Assembly (NCBI RefSeq): GCF_000611645.1
Contig: NW_014013534.1
Location: forward strand, 1 to 41,638
DNA from: Monoraphidium neglectum
Lineage: Eukaryota > Chlorophyta > Chlorophyceae > Sphaeropleales > Selenastraceae
DNA: 41,638 nucleotides
Direction of reading: 5' to 3'
Every line of letters begins with the position of its first letter. Within the stretch, counting starts at the first letter, position 1. Positions 24,434-41,638 of this stretch are shown one piece after another. The translations under genes and the position numbers were made by a program. The notes beneath the pieces were generated by a model. That model was given only the letters and a program-made list of their open reading frames with translations, had not been told where the DNA came from and did no database searches.

Positions 24434-26698
24434 CTATGGGTTCTGCCCCTCCTGCAGCTGCCGCGAAAACTGCTGCTGCGGCTGCTGGTGCTGCTGCTGA
24501 GGCGGCTGGCACGGCAGGTTTTGTGGCTGCTGCTGCGGCGGCTTGCCCTGCGCCGGTGATGCGCCGCGCCGCTGGTCGCGGGCGCGCTCGTCCACCTCCC
24601 TGGACGCAGGCGCGATAGGTGCGCCCCCCTCCTCTCGGCCCAGCTGGACTCGTCCAAGCTGCTGTCCCAGCTGCGCCATGTTGGGCGGCAACCGCGGCCC
24701 GCGGCCGCCAGCGCTGCCGCCCCCGCGCGGTCCCACCCCGTGCTGCTGCCGTGGCATCATCATTGGTGCCTGCTGCGGGCCGTGATGCGACCCTGCCGCT
24801 GCAGGCCAGCCGCCCATGCCGCCCAGGTAGTATGGAACAGGCATGTACCCATATGCAGGGTGGTACCAGGCCGCCTGGGTGTACCCGTAATAGGGCGGCA
24901 TGTACGGCACAAAGTGGTCGCCCATGCCGCCGCCGCCGCCGCCGCTGCCGCCGCCGCTGGTCCCGCGCCCCGCGGCGCGCGCGGGAGACTGCCCTCCAGC
25001 CGCGCTCCCTCGCATCGGCGAGCCCGCGGCCGCCGCGAATGGCACCGCCACAGGGCTGTACGGAGCGGGCACGGCGTGCGGCACAGGCACGTAGCCGTGG
25101 GGCACCTGGAAATACGCGCCGCCACCGCTGGGCCCCCTTGAAGGGCTCCAGCCGGCAGCGACCGCCGCCGGCGGCCCCATAATCGGGTACGCAAAGCCTG
25201 CGCCAGCGCCTGCGCCGCCGCCAGACGAACCCGCGGCCTCAGCGGCCGCCTCCATCTCCTCCTTGGGTATCGCGCGCTTCAGCTCCACCTTCTTGCCGGC
25301 GATGGTGTGGGAGACGACCAGGCACTTCTCAACCGACATCTCGTCTGAAAAGGTGACAAAGCCAAAGCCCCTGGAGACGCCCTCGCGGTGGACAATCTGG
25401 GAGGCGAGAAGGTTTGGGAAAAGATCACACACACACCAGCCTTGTCGTGCTATCAAGACCCGCTTTTAGCCCATCATGAAGTGCTTTCTGATCATTATCA
25501 AAGATGCTCAAGCAGTTGGCCGCTGCCCCACGAGCAGTGTGTGTGTCTGGTGCCAACAGCCTTTCCCCTCCAAAATCCTTGAGTTGGTGGCCCCACCCAC
25601 CACGGCGTCCTCAATGGTGCCGAATTGCGCAAAGTGCTCCACAAACTCCTCGGTGCGCAGGCTCCTGCATGGTGATAAGTGATGGGGCGGCGAGGCAGCG
25701 AGGCGGGCCAACGCATGCATCTCAAAAGGGGCTGCTTTGGGCGCCTCGTCCGCAAGCGGACGACCAAAACCCTTTAGGCTTTGCCTGCCCTGCCCTCTGG
25801 ACAATGGCAAGCAACTTGTGCAGCAGTGCCTGATATGAGTATCTCATGGGCTGCAAATCAGTCAGAACGCTTACACGAAAGAGCACCACCTGCACCCCGC
25901 ACCTCGTGCCGCCCACAAACAGCTTGCGGGTGAGTCGTGTGTTGCCACCGAGGTGCTTGGGCACCGCGGCTTTGACATCTATGCGGCGGTTGTTGATGAT
26001 GTGGTCGCGCTGCTGCGGGATTCATGCCAATATGGGTGATGCCGGAGCTCTCAGCACAGGTGCCGCACTGGTTTTTTTGTTAGCACTAGGGTCCAGTGCC
26101 TTGAGTGCGCTTGTGTCTGGGGCACGGCTCTGCTGCCACCGCGCTGCGGTGCTGCCCTGAGCAAAACATGAACGCTCCAACAGTCACGATGGGCTCAGCG
26201 GCGCGTTGAGCCGTTGAACTCACAGGCCAGGTGGAGTTGCAGGTTCGTTCTAGTGCTGAACGCAACCCTAACCAACCCCTGCGCCCCTTGCAACCACCCA
26301 CCTCGAGAAAGCGCATTGCGCTGGCTGGGTCGCGGAATGTAACAAACCCGTAGTTCTTTGTGTCCATGACAACAGCGTCAGCCACCTCGCCCCTGCGACG
26401 AGTGAGCACTGTGGTGTGAGCCGCCGAGCACTGTGCGCGACGGCGCCCTCAACCGCGGCACGCGATGCAGGACCCACCATCCACTGCAGTGAGCCTCCAG
26501 TTGCTGTGACGTGATGCTGTCATCGAGACCTCCAATGAAGAGCCGGCCCTGGAGACGCAAGGGAGGGGGTTGAGGACAAGAGCGGAGGAGCGAACCGCCT
26601 AGGAAGCAGGACGCGAGCAAATCGCTGCTTGCCTCTTGAAAGCGGCTCCTCGGTGCATCTGAGTGCGAGTCCTCCTCCAGGCTAGCAGAGCCCCTCAT
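24434..26698 (-). CDS. Two-RRM hnRNP/Musashi-like RNA-binding protein
   Basis: Exons 26698-26633, 26548-26478, 26392-26302, 26012-25903, 25664-25601 and 25396-24434 close in phase to 454 residues. RRM1 begins at GRLFIGGL (about 23) with RNP1 as KNYGFVTF (58-65). After NRRIDVKAAVPK, RRM2 begins at KLFVGGT (106-112) with RNP1 as RGFGFVTF (143-150) and ends at KRAIPKEE. This tandem arrangement is that of hnRNP A/B, DAZAP1 and Musashi proteins and their plant relatives. The remaining 280 residues are low complexity: Gly/Ala/Pro-rich, many Tyr and Met in YMPPYYGY-like blocks, then a Gln/Pro-rich end. Such tails often drive assembly of RNA granules. Intron 1 appears to use a GC donor (GAG then GCAAGC at 26632). 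An RNA-processing role is inferred from the family. Confidence 0.92.
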
Positions 26699-27470
26699 GG
26701 CAGAAATGCATGCGCGGGAAGTGCGCGCAGATCAGCGTCGTCCGACGCTGGCCTATGTTGAAGCTGAGAAGTATGTATACGGGAGAAACTGGGCACCGCC
26801 GGTGGCGCAGTCCTATTATCCTATAATGCGAGAGCAGTGGCCCAAACACAGCTGAAGGCCTAGCACGGCGCAAAGATACGTGCTAACAATTATGAACGTC
26901 TAAGGGTCCCCCTGGTCGGGAGTGGTGTAGGGCAGAAGCTGGTTGTGAGCGATACTCGGGAGTGCTATGGGTGAGTGGTCGATATGTATCGCTATGTATC
27001 GGAAGCTGACGGAAACGCAGTAGCATCGAAGGAGATGCAGTTTCCTAACTCTCAGGCTCCACTGTTGGCGCTCCCCGACACTGCCTTGCTGGGCGCCAAC
27101 GTCATCGCAGTAAGCAGGCGGTGGGCGCCCACCACCAAGTCGCTCGCAGCAACGCAGTCACACCTTTGATGATATGGATGTTATGAGCCAGGAGAGTATG
27201 TGTGATGCCTCTGGTAATGCGCCGGCTTCTCGTCCCTTCGCAGGACGGGCAGGCGCCCTTGCGGTCACACCCTCGTTTGGCAGCCAGGAGGCGGCTGTCT
27301 GCCCCTGCTCCTGCCCACACCCGCATGTCCCTCCCTGGCCTCACGCACACCTGTCCAAGTGCCCCAACATCGTAGAGCCGTAACGGTCTCTCATCGCCGC
27401 GGCATATTACACCGCCTACGCAACGCCCCGGTGCACTAGCTGTGCAAGCCGCCAACCACAGGGATCGGCA
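26699..27470. other. Intergenic region with SIL1 3' UTR
   Basis: Lies between the two-RRM gene start and the SIL1-like stop, both on the minus strand. Apart from the TGTAA signal near 27407 nothing is recognised. Confidence 0.55.
27407..27411 (-). terminator. TGTAA polyadenylation signal for the SIL1-like gene
   Basis: The plus strand reads TTACA, so the transcript reads TGTAA, 60 nt after the stop codon. Confidence 0.5.
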
Positions 27471-29502
27471 TCACAGCTCATCGTGGCCCAGGAACCCTTG
27501 CTCCGCAGACAGGTCCTGCAGCAGGTCCGCGCACAAGCCCACCAGGTAGTGGCGGTAAGACGGGTCGCTGCCGTCTCCGAACTCCCCCGGGTCCTCTCCC
27601 TGGTCCTCCCCGGCACTTTGCTCCCCTCCGCCACCCTCTCGCGGCTTCAGTCCCGCCGCCTCTCTCCGCGCCTCCTCAGCCGCGTCCTCCCCAGTGAGCA
27701 GCGCCGCCTCCAGTGCCACCAGCGCCTCCCGCAGCACCCCCTCCGCTCCCATCGCCTCTAGGGCCTCGCGCCCGTCCTGTGGCCGCTTGGCCAGGATGGT
27801 GTGCAGCGCCAGCAGCGCCGTCTCCTGGGCGCGCAGGCTCTCGGCCGTTTGCAGCAGCTGCAGCGCCGCGCCGGCAAACTGCGGCAGCACGCCAGCTGCT
27901 AGACGCTCGATCTCCGCATTGCCTCGGCCATCCTCCTGCTGCTGCTGCTGCTGCTGCTGCTGGCTTGCGTCGCTGCCGCCGCCCTCGTCAAACGTTGTCA
28001 GCTCCAGCAGGTCGGTCAGCAGGTGCAGCGCCTTGGTGCGCACGCGCTCCGACTGCGCCGCACCCGGCGCGGCCGCCGCCTCGAGCTGCGAGAGCCCCGA
28101 TGCGGCGTAGAACGCGGCGCGCGCCTCGCGCGAGCCGCGGACGACCGTGCCCAGTGCGTACAGGCCCTTGGCGGCCGCCGCATCGTCCCGCAGCTGGGTG
28201 ATGGCCAGCAGAGCGTGTGGGATGCGCGGGTGCAGCGACACAAGCTGCCGGATAAACTTGAGGTTGTTTGAGGCGGCCGTGCCGATGACGTGTGCCGCGG
28301 CGGCGCGGATTGGAGTGGGGTGGGGTTCGGCCAGGAGGGCGACGACGGGCGCGAGGCCGCCCAGGGTGTGGAGATCTGCACGTCGTGGGTGTGGTGCAGG
28401 TGGTATGTAAGCTGAGACATGTGGAAGGTTGGCGTCCTGGCCGGGCCGCAGAGACATGAGCGGCACGAACTGATGAATTGTGCAGAAGGGGTTCGCGCTT
28501 GGAGAAGCGGGCGACCCGTCTCGCCCTTCCTGCGCACCGCGCCCGTGCCGGCCGCTCAGCCGCCCACGTAATCATAGTCCCCCCAGGACATTCTGTTTCG
28601 CTGCATCCCACCGTTGGCGTTGTCTATCGGCTCAACCAGGCGCTGCAGCTCCTCCAGCGCCGCCAGCCGGGCTTCTGGAGCTGCGGCCCCATCCTGCAGC
28701 CCCGCGATTGCCTGCTTCATCAGCCCAGCCTCCGTCGGCAGCGCGTTGACTGCATCGTACAGCTGCAGGCGTCAGCGACGGGGGCACGGCAAGGCACATG
28801 ATGGGACATGAGCCATACACGGGCCCCAGGGAGATCGGCCCCACGCCTGTGTTGCGGCGCTCCTGGCCATGAATGCTAGATTGGGGTGGGACAAGAAGGC
28901 GGCCCCCACACCAGCTCTGATTCACCTCAGCCTGTGTCGGTGCCATCCGCAAGCACTGCACCCACCACTTTGACGCGCTGCTTGCGCTCCAGGAAGTCCT
29001 TGACGACCTCCTCCTGCCCCTTGTCTTTGCGGCCTGCGCGGTCGGCCAGGACTGCGGGGTCGCTGTTTTCTATAGCCCAGTGCAGCAGCGACTCCTGGGG
29101 GTGCGAGGAGGAGAGGGATTTCACATGGGATGGATAGTGCAGCATCGGCGTCGGCTGTCCGCGTCGCATGCCGTATGTGGAGCCAGTGCAATGTGCTGTC
29201 CCTGTGCGGCAGCAACGCAACTGGTCAGCATGCGCAGTCCTGCCGGTGTGGCCTCAAAAACACACCATCTCCTTTGCCTGTTGTGCCTGCTCGTCAGTGT
29301 GCGCAGATCCCAGGTCCACTGCCTCCTTGACTAGTTCCTGTTCAAATTCGCTGGAGCGCGGCGGCGTCCCCGCCGCCGCTGCTGCACACGCCCATCCAGT
29401 GAGGAGAGCAGCTGCGACCAACAGTGTTGGGAGCAACCGTGCGACCTCAACCCCTGTGCTTGGCGCTGCTCTCAGCTTGTCAGCCATCGCACTGCTCCTC
29501 AT
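27471..29502 (-). CDS. SIL1: SIL1/Fes1-type Hsp70 nucleotide exchange factor, ER lumenal
   Basis: Releases ADP from an Hsp70, here most likely the ER chaperone BiP. Exons 29502-29266, 29094-28966, 28762-28612 and 28375-27471 close in phase to 473 residues. Residues 1 to about 45 are a signal peptide (LLPTLLVAAALLTGWACAAAAAG). The Fes1/Sil1 N-terminal motif ESLLHWAIENSDP is at about 80-92. VEPIDNAN then LHTLGGL, across the exon 3/4 join (about 165-179), is the conserved entry into the armadillo-like repeats, which run through IRAAAAHVIGTAASNN and LRDDAAAAKGLYALG. A nine-Gln run (about 311-319) lies in a loop. The last four residues are HDEL, the ER-retrieval signal, which agrees with the signal peptide. 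An internal Met (MADKL, codon 6) is an alternative start. It diverges from the isomerase gene upstream. Confidence 0.93.
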
Positions 29503-30509
29503 GAAAACCTGCGGAAGTCAGATCTGTCAGCGTGCGACTTGTTTATAGAGGTAACAGAAGATGGCAGATAAGTCGCGATTGAACGCTGCACATTGGCAAT
29601 ATGCTACTGTCGCATGAAGTGCCTGGCAACACGGTGTCCAGTACTGTAATTCGAGCTGCCGCGGGCTTCATGGTTGTCACGTTGATTTCGTGCCTTTCTT
29701 TGGATTACTTCAAACGAGCATGCACCATCACAGCTTGTGTCTTTTCGCAATGCCTCAGTCACGGTGCTGATGTCACCCAACCGACAACAGCAAGCAGTGC
29801 TGCTTGCAGAACAGTGTGTTGGGAAGGGTCAAGTTCGTACGTAGGATGACATCAGAGTTTCAAGCAGTGTTCAATGAGCACAAAACAGGAATGGGCGTGT
29901 TTCTTCGACCACCAGCGTTGTATGCGTGCTTCACCGTGTTGGGGATTGTGTTACTGGGACGAGCAGGGTCATACGATCTGCGTTCGAGGTGATGTGCTTA
30001 CTAGCCGTGATGGCCTCCCAGGTGCATCATGAGGCCACACCAGCAGCTTCTGGGCTGACAGGCAATCAGCCACCATGCACTCCGATGTGTTGCTCTTGGA
30101 CCACACCTTGCACCAACCTCGCAACGGGTCAAAAGGAGCTATCACATGGCACTGCACATACATTGTTGAGAGCAACGTGCTCCGCATGTCTGGCTGTCAT
30201 GTATCATGCCACACAGCAGTGCACAGTGCAAGCAAGGTCAACCTGCAGGTCAACACGTCATGACCATGCTGCAAATGGGCAACAAGGAAGCAACGCCGCT
30301 TGCTGCCACACAGCATAGACAGCATATCTATATGCATAGGCGATTGCCACTGCCATCCGGGCGTTCGCGTTGCTGGCGGTAGCGCCCCAAGGTGAATGGC
30401 GACACTGGCGGGGCACTACCCTGGGTACCCCACCTCTGCTACGTGCGCTCGAGGCGCACATGCGCAGCATGCAGTGAAACTTCAGGCGCGTTAAATTTCC
30501 AGGCACTTG

Positions 30510-30728
30510 TTATTCGTCCCAAGGCGCCTTTCTACTGGTGCATGAAAGTCTTCGAGTTGGCCCGGCGATCGGCAGCATGCAGTCCCTCCGCAGCTCATCC
30601 TCGTTGGGCTCAGCAGCCCCATTGACGCGGCCCACCCCGCCTCGGCTGTTGGGCGCTGCCCTGGCCACCATGGCCAGGACTTCATTGTCCTCCACCCCCC
30701 GCGAGTGAGTGTGGGTGTCGTGACGCAT
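30510..30728 (-). pseudogene. Possible coding fragment of unknown origin
   Basis: A 72-codon minus-strand frame includes VEDNEVLAMVARAAPN and EPNEDELRRDCMLPIAG, with mostly GC-ending codons like those of true exons nearby. A second segment upstream (near 30.8 kb) reads RVNEREEIFSGSDQLQ after a good acceptor. I could not join them in phase, and no domain is recognised. It may be a small spliced gene, a decayed gene or chance. Confidence 0.2.
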
Positions 30729-31007
30729 GAATTACTCTTGTGATACCAAATCAACATGTTAGTGGTTGTCAGGGGTGCTGTTGTGACAGTTGCAGCTGGT
30801 CGCTGCCCGAAAAAATCTCCTCCCGCTCGTTCACGCGCTGTGATTACAGCACACAAGCTCATAGGCATCATATCGACGTGACCTGCGCGGGAGCAACAGC
30901 CCTGCACACGGTGAGCCTATTTCGGGAACACTAGGCACTTGCGATCATCAGCGCGGTCCTAGCCGGTAAACGCGCATCGATCGTGCTCCAGTCTGTGTCT
31001 TAAACGC

Positions 31008-31017
31008 TTTATATTAT
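31008..31017 (+). promoter_or_regulatory. TATA-like element upstream of the isomerase gene
   Basis: TTTATATTAT lies about 42 nt before the isomerase ATG in otherwise GC-rich DNA. Distance to the unknown transcription start would leave a very short 5' UTR, so this is tentative. Confidence 0.3.
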
Positions 31018-31058
31018 TATTGGGTACTCCGCAGTACGATCCCACGAGCGAAGCCAGC

Positions 31059-39075
<8,017 letters not shown>

Positions 39076-40323
39076 GGCCAAACACAATCACATCGGGGCG
39101 ACACCGCCGGATCGGCGCAGCAGCCGCAGAGAGCCGTGCGCAAGCTGTCTGCGACCGAGCTGCATGGCACCGCGCGCGGCACCGGTCCGCGAGGGCGCCC
39201 TGCGTGCGTCGCGTCAGGCGTGGCGGTTAGAGGAGGCTTTGGGGTGAATAACTTGGGACGGGTCCGTCATCGGTGCGGGTGAATCCATGCAACGTTCTTG
39301 TTTGGTTCAAAATCACGTGTTTTGGCGCCACCCCCCTTTTGACACAAGGTTCTTGCGACCAGCCATTAGCCACGCGTACTTCTCTCCCACTCTTTACATG
39401 CTGCGGCATGGTGATGATTTTGCAGGGTGTTTTCTTGACCTTTCCTGTTTTGGTCGCGGCAGAGTCTGGTCGAGCCTGCTGCGCAGTAGTTGCTTTGACG
39501 GCGCATGCGCCTGCATGAAGCCAGGCGCTCTCGACCCGTGCATCAGCAGGGGAGGCGGCGGCGCTTTCAGCCTGGATTTTTGGGTGCTGGCCAGGGCTTT
39601 GGTAATTGCGGGGCGCGCCCTTATGGGGCAGCCATTTGCTTCGCCCCGCTCACAACACACAAGCCTGTACTGCAGCGCCTGTCTGCCATGATAGATGGCT
39701 CGGCACCGTTCATGGGGCAAACGCGCTGCTTTGGGGGCAAAGACACCGGTGCGCACGCGCGGTGGTCTGAGCTGAAATTTTGAGGATGCGTGTTGCGCCA
39801 ATATCTAGTTCCAATCCCGGTGCTCTCCCGTGCTCGACGTTTGAGGTTCTGCGCGCGCGCGCGCCGGCGGCTTAGCCGTCCCCGGGGTAAACCGCCTGTG
39901 CAGCACCTCCAGAAATACAGCTGTGTCTCTGCTTTCTAAAACTCCGTGCAAGGAGCCCGGAAGAGCCCCTGCCGGCCCGGGAGGGCGTTGCGGCCGCGCC
40001 GCGCGCGCGCGCCGCCAGCCGCGGCAGAGGCCCTCTCCGGGTGCTTTGGGATCGCTACGAGTTTACAGAATTTCTGAGACCGCGGAGATCTCCTTCCGCG
40101 CTCCGTCAGCGGCCACACACTCCCCGCGGGGCGACAGCACCTTTTTATCGCGAATCATCGTACACGACTTTCTATGGGCCCCTGCATGTTCAGACATCGT
40201 TGCCTATATATATTATCTACTTTACAAAGCCTACGGACGCCTCTCACCCGTCGAACGCAGACCGCGCATGTTGGTCGAGGGGGCTGCGTGGGACTCAGCG
40301 CGCGCGATGCGGGCTTCGCGGTC

Positions 40324-40331
40324 TTTATAAA
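40324..40331 (+). promoter_or_regulatory. TATA-like box
   Basis: TTTATAAA in a GC-rich setting. A promoter at the head of a gene lying further right or of a non-coding transcript is possible; no coding start could be tied to it. Confidence 0.25.
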
Positions 40332-41233
40332 CAGGCGACTCTCAGTGCTCTCTACCTCGGGTCGCTGAGACGCCAGCGCAGGGGGGTGGTGTGCTCGCGC
40401 AGCCGCCGCGCTGCGCGCCGCTGCGTCGCTCATTGCGCTCTGCCACCTGGGACTTGCTGTGCAGACCCGCATCCCCCACCCCCCACCCTTCTTCTCTAGG
40501 AGGACTTTCCTTCTTAATGGGCAGGCCTCTCCTTTGCAGACTCGCCTCCCCACCCCCCACCCTCTCTTCTACGCGAGACCTAGTGATCTCCAAGCCCGGC
40601 CGACGGCGCACGCACCCTGCGCGCGCCCCCGCCCCCCTAGCCTCCCACGGCCGGCCCTCTCCTGCCCTCCCTCCCTTCCCCACCCATCACCTGCGCTCCC
40701 CTCAAAACCATTGCCCGCGCCTAGCGGGCAGACGCCCGGCCCCCAGCGACCCGGCCCGCGACCTAGCGGGCAGGAACCCCTGCGCCACACGGCACCGCAC
40801 CGGGATTGGAGCTCACACTGTGGGCCCGCCCCGCGCCCTCCGGGCGCGAGGGCTACGTGAGAGCTTCTGGTTACGGTTCTAGTAGTTACGGCGCAGTGCC
40901 CGCTTAGGGCTCATGGCTGCAGGGCATAGCCGAAACGGCCCCGCGGCGCCTGTAATTCGGCACGAAAATTCGGCGCGGCGACAGAATGCAAACGCACGCC
41001 CCTAAAAATACGGACGGGCGCCGGGCGGCCCGCGGCGGCCCGAATCTCGCCCAAATCGCGCCCGGGATCTCTGGGCCGCGGCGCGCGTGCGGGGGGCCGG
41101 CTCGGCGGACGCCACGCACGGACGGGATCGGCGCGGCGCGCTCCACGATCTGCGACGGTCGCCCCGCCCATACGGCGCGTTTCGTGCGCGCGCCAGCAAT
41201 CGGGGCTGCGACTTGCTGAGTGACGCGGTGTGA

Positions 41234-41283
41234 CGAAGGGTGATCCCTTCGCTCGCATCACAGGGACTTTGAAATTTCAAAGT
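41234..41283. other. Adjacent hairpin and 18-bp perfect palindrome
   Basis: CGAAGGG-TGAT-CCCTTCG (41234-41251) is a seven-base-pair stem with a four-base loop. Fifteen bases later ACTTTGAAATTTCAAAGT (41266-41283) is a perfect palindrome. No gene is seen beside them. Confidence 0.8.
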
Positions 41284-41638
41284 AACTGGCACCATGCAAG
41301 CGGCGAGAGATTATGTGTGCGACCTTGGATCGACACACAGGTAGACCAGCAAGAGCGCACGGCAGACCGCTGCCCGTGTAGCTGTCTTCCCCCGGTGACT
41401 CCGCGCGTGCATGCACGAAATGCAGCCAAAAAATCAGACCACAGAATTTGTGGAGCCGTTTCTGCATGGAACCGGGTCGTTGGCCAACTGTTTTGGAAAG
41501 CGAGCATGAATCAGCAGCCCACAAAGCAACGCGCCCCTGGATAGCCGTCCCGATCGCATGCATGTCGCACATATGCTGGATCCTGTCACCAAGCAAGCCG
41601 TGTGGATGCGAGGCTTGAAGGTCATCAGCGCGCGCGCA

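Larger units (their letters stand above)
29503..31058. other. Divergent promoter region between SIL1-like and isomerase genes
   Basis: Head-to-head spacing of 1.56 kb holding both promoters. It also contains a short minus-strand stretch near 30.5-30.7 kb with coding-like codons, listed separately. No other gene is seen. Confidence 0.55.
39076..41638. other. Isomerase 3' UTR and GC-rich region without recognised gene
   Basis: The first several hundred bases are the likely 3' UTR of the isomerase gene, though no TGTAA was found close by. From about 39.85 kb the DNA becomes very GC-rich, with CpG-dense blocks, a TTTATAAA box at 40324-40331, an imperfect 35-base direct repeat (40461-40497 and 40536-40570) and a repeated CCTAGCGGGCAG. 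Open frames here are long only because of base composition. No domain, tRNA or rRNA is recognised. Confidence 0.5.

Noticed and set aside
24619..25182. 187-codon plus-strand frame
   Set aside because: Antisense to the low-complexity tail of the two-RRM protein.

Overview
This looks like nuclear DNA from a green alga, most likely a chlorophyte or trebouxiophyte. The organism is inferred from sequence style; no marker gene settles it. Genes are split into many short exons with GT-AG introns and GC-rich codons. TGTAA, the usual chlorophyte polyadenylation signal, lies downstream of several genes. There are no operons or other prokaryotic features. One run of Ns (31393-31608) shows this is a draft scaffold. 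I rebuilt the exons by hand from splice signals, reading phase and protein-family fit; where phases closed, the total is a whole number of codons.

Layout, left to right. 14-1390 (+): the 3' end of an RNA-binding protein with a methionine/glycine-rich region and a C-terminal RRM. 5767-3316 (-): a 533-residue protein of unknown family with a repeated Tyr-Asp-Pro motif. 6753-8154 (+): cyanase, first exon not located. 10147-8785 (-) and 16118-14745 (-): two copies of a GPR1/FUN34/YaaH (GFY/SatP) acetate-channel gene with the same exon plan. Between them, 13577-11356 (-), is a secretory multi-pass membrane protein resembling TLC-domain proteins. 19597-16630 (-): a Rubisco-LSMT/SETD3-type SET methyltransferase. 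22338-20121 (-): a TspO/MBR (translocator protein) family gene in eight exons, two of them about 30 nt. 26698-24434 (-): a two-RRM hnRNP/Musashi-like protein. 29502-27471 (-): a SIL1/Fes1-type Hsp70 nucleotide exchange factor with a signal peptide and a C-terminal HDEL. 31059-39075 (+): a full 18-exon glucose-6-phosphate isomerase, probably cytosolic. 39076-41638 is GC-rich with no recognised gene.

The genes form no single pathway. Several are metabolic or transport housekeeping functions (acetate uptake, cyanate detoxification, glycolysis, tetrapyrrole/sterol-related TSPO); the rest serve RNA binding, ER folding and protein methylation. The most unusual content is the duplicated acetate channel with a (CAG)36 intronic tract, the GT-rich and Z-DNA-prone introns of the isomerase, and the unclassified Tyr-Asp-Pro repeat protein. 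I found no clear evidence of a new multi-gene system.
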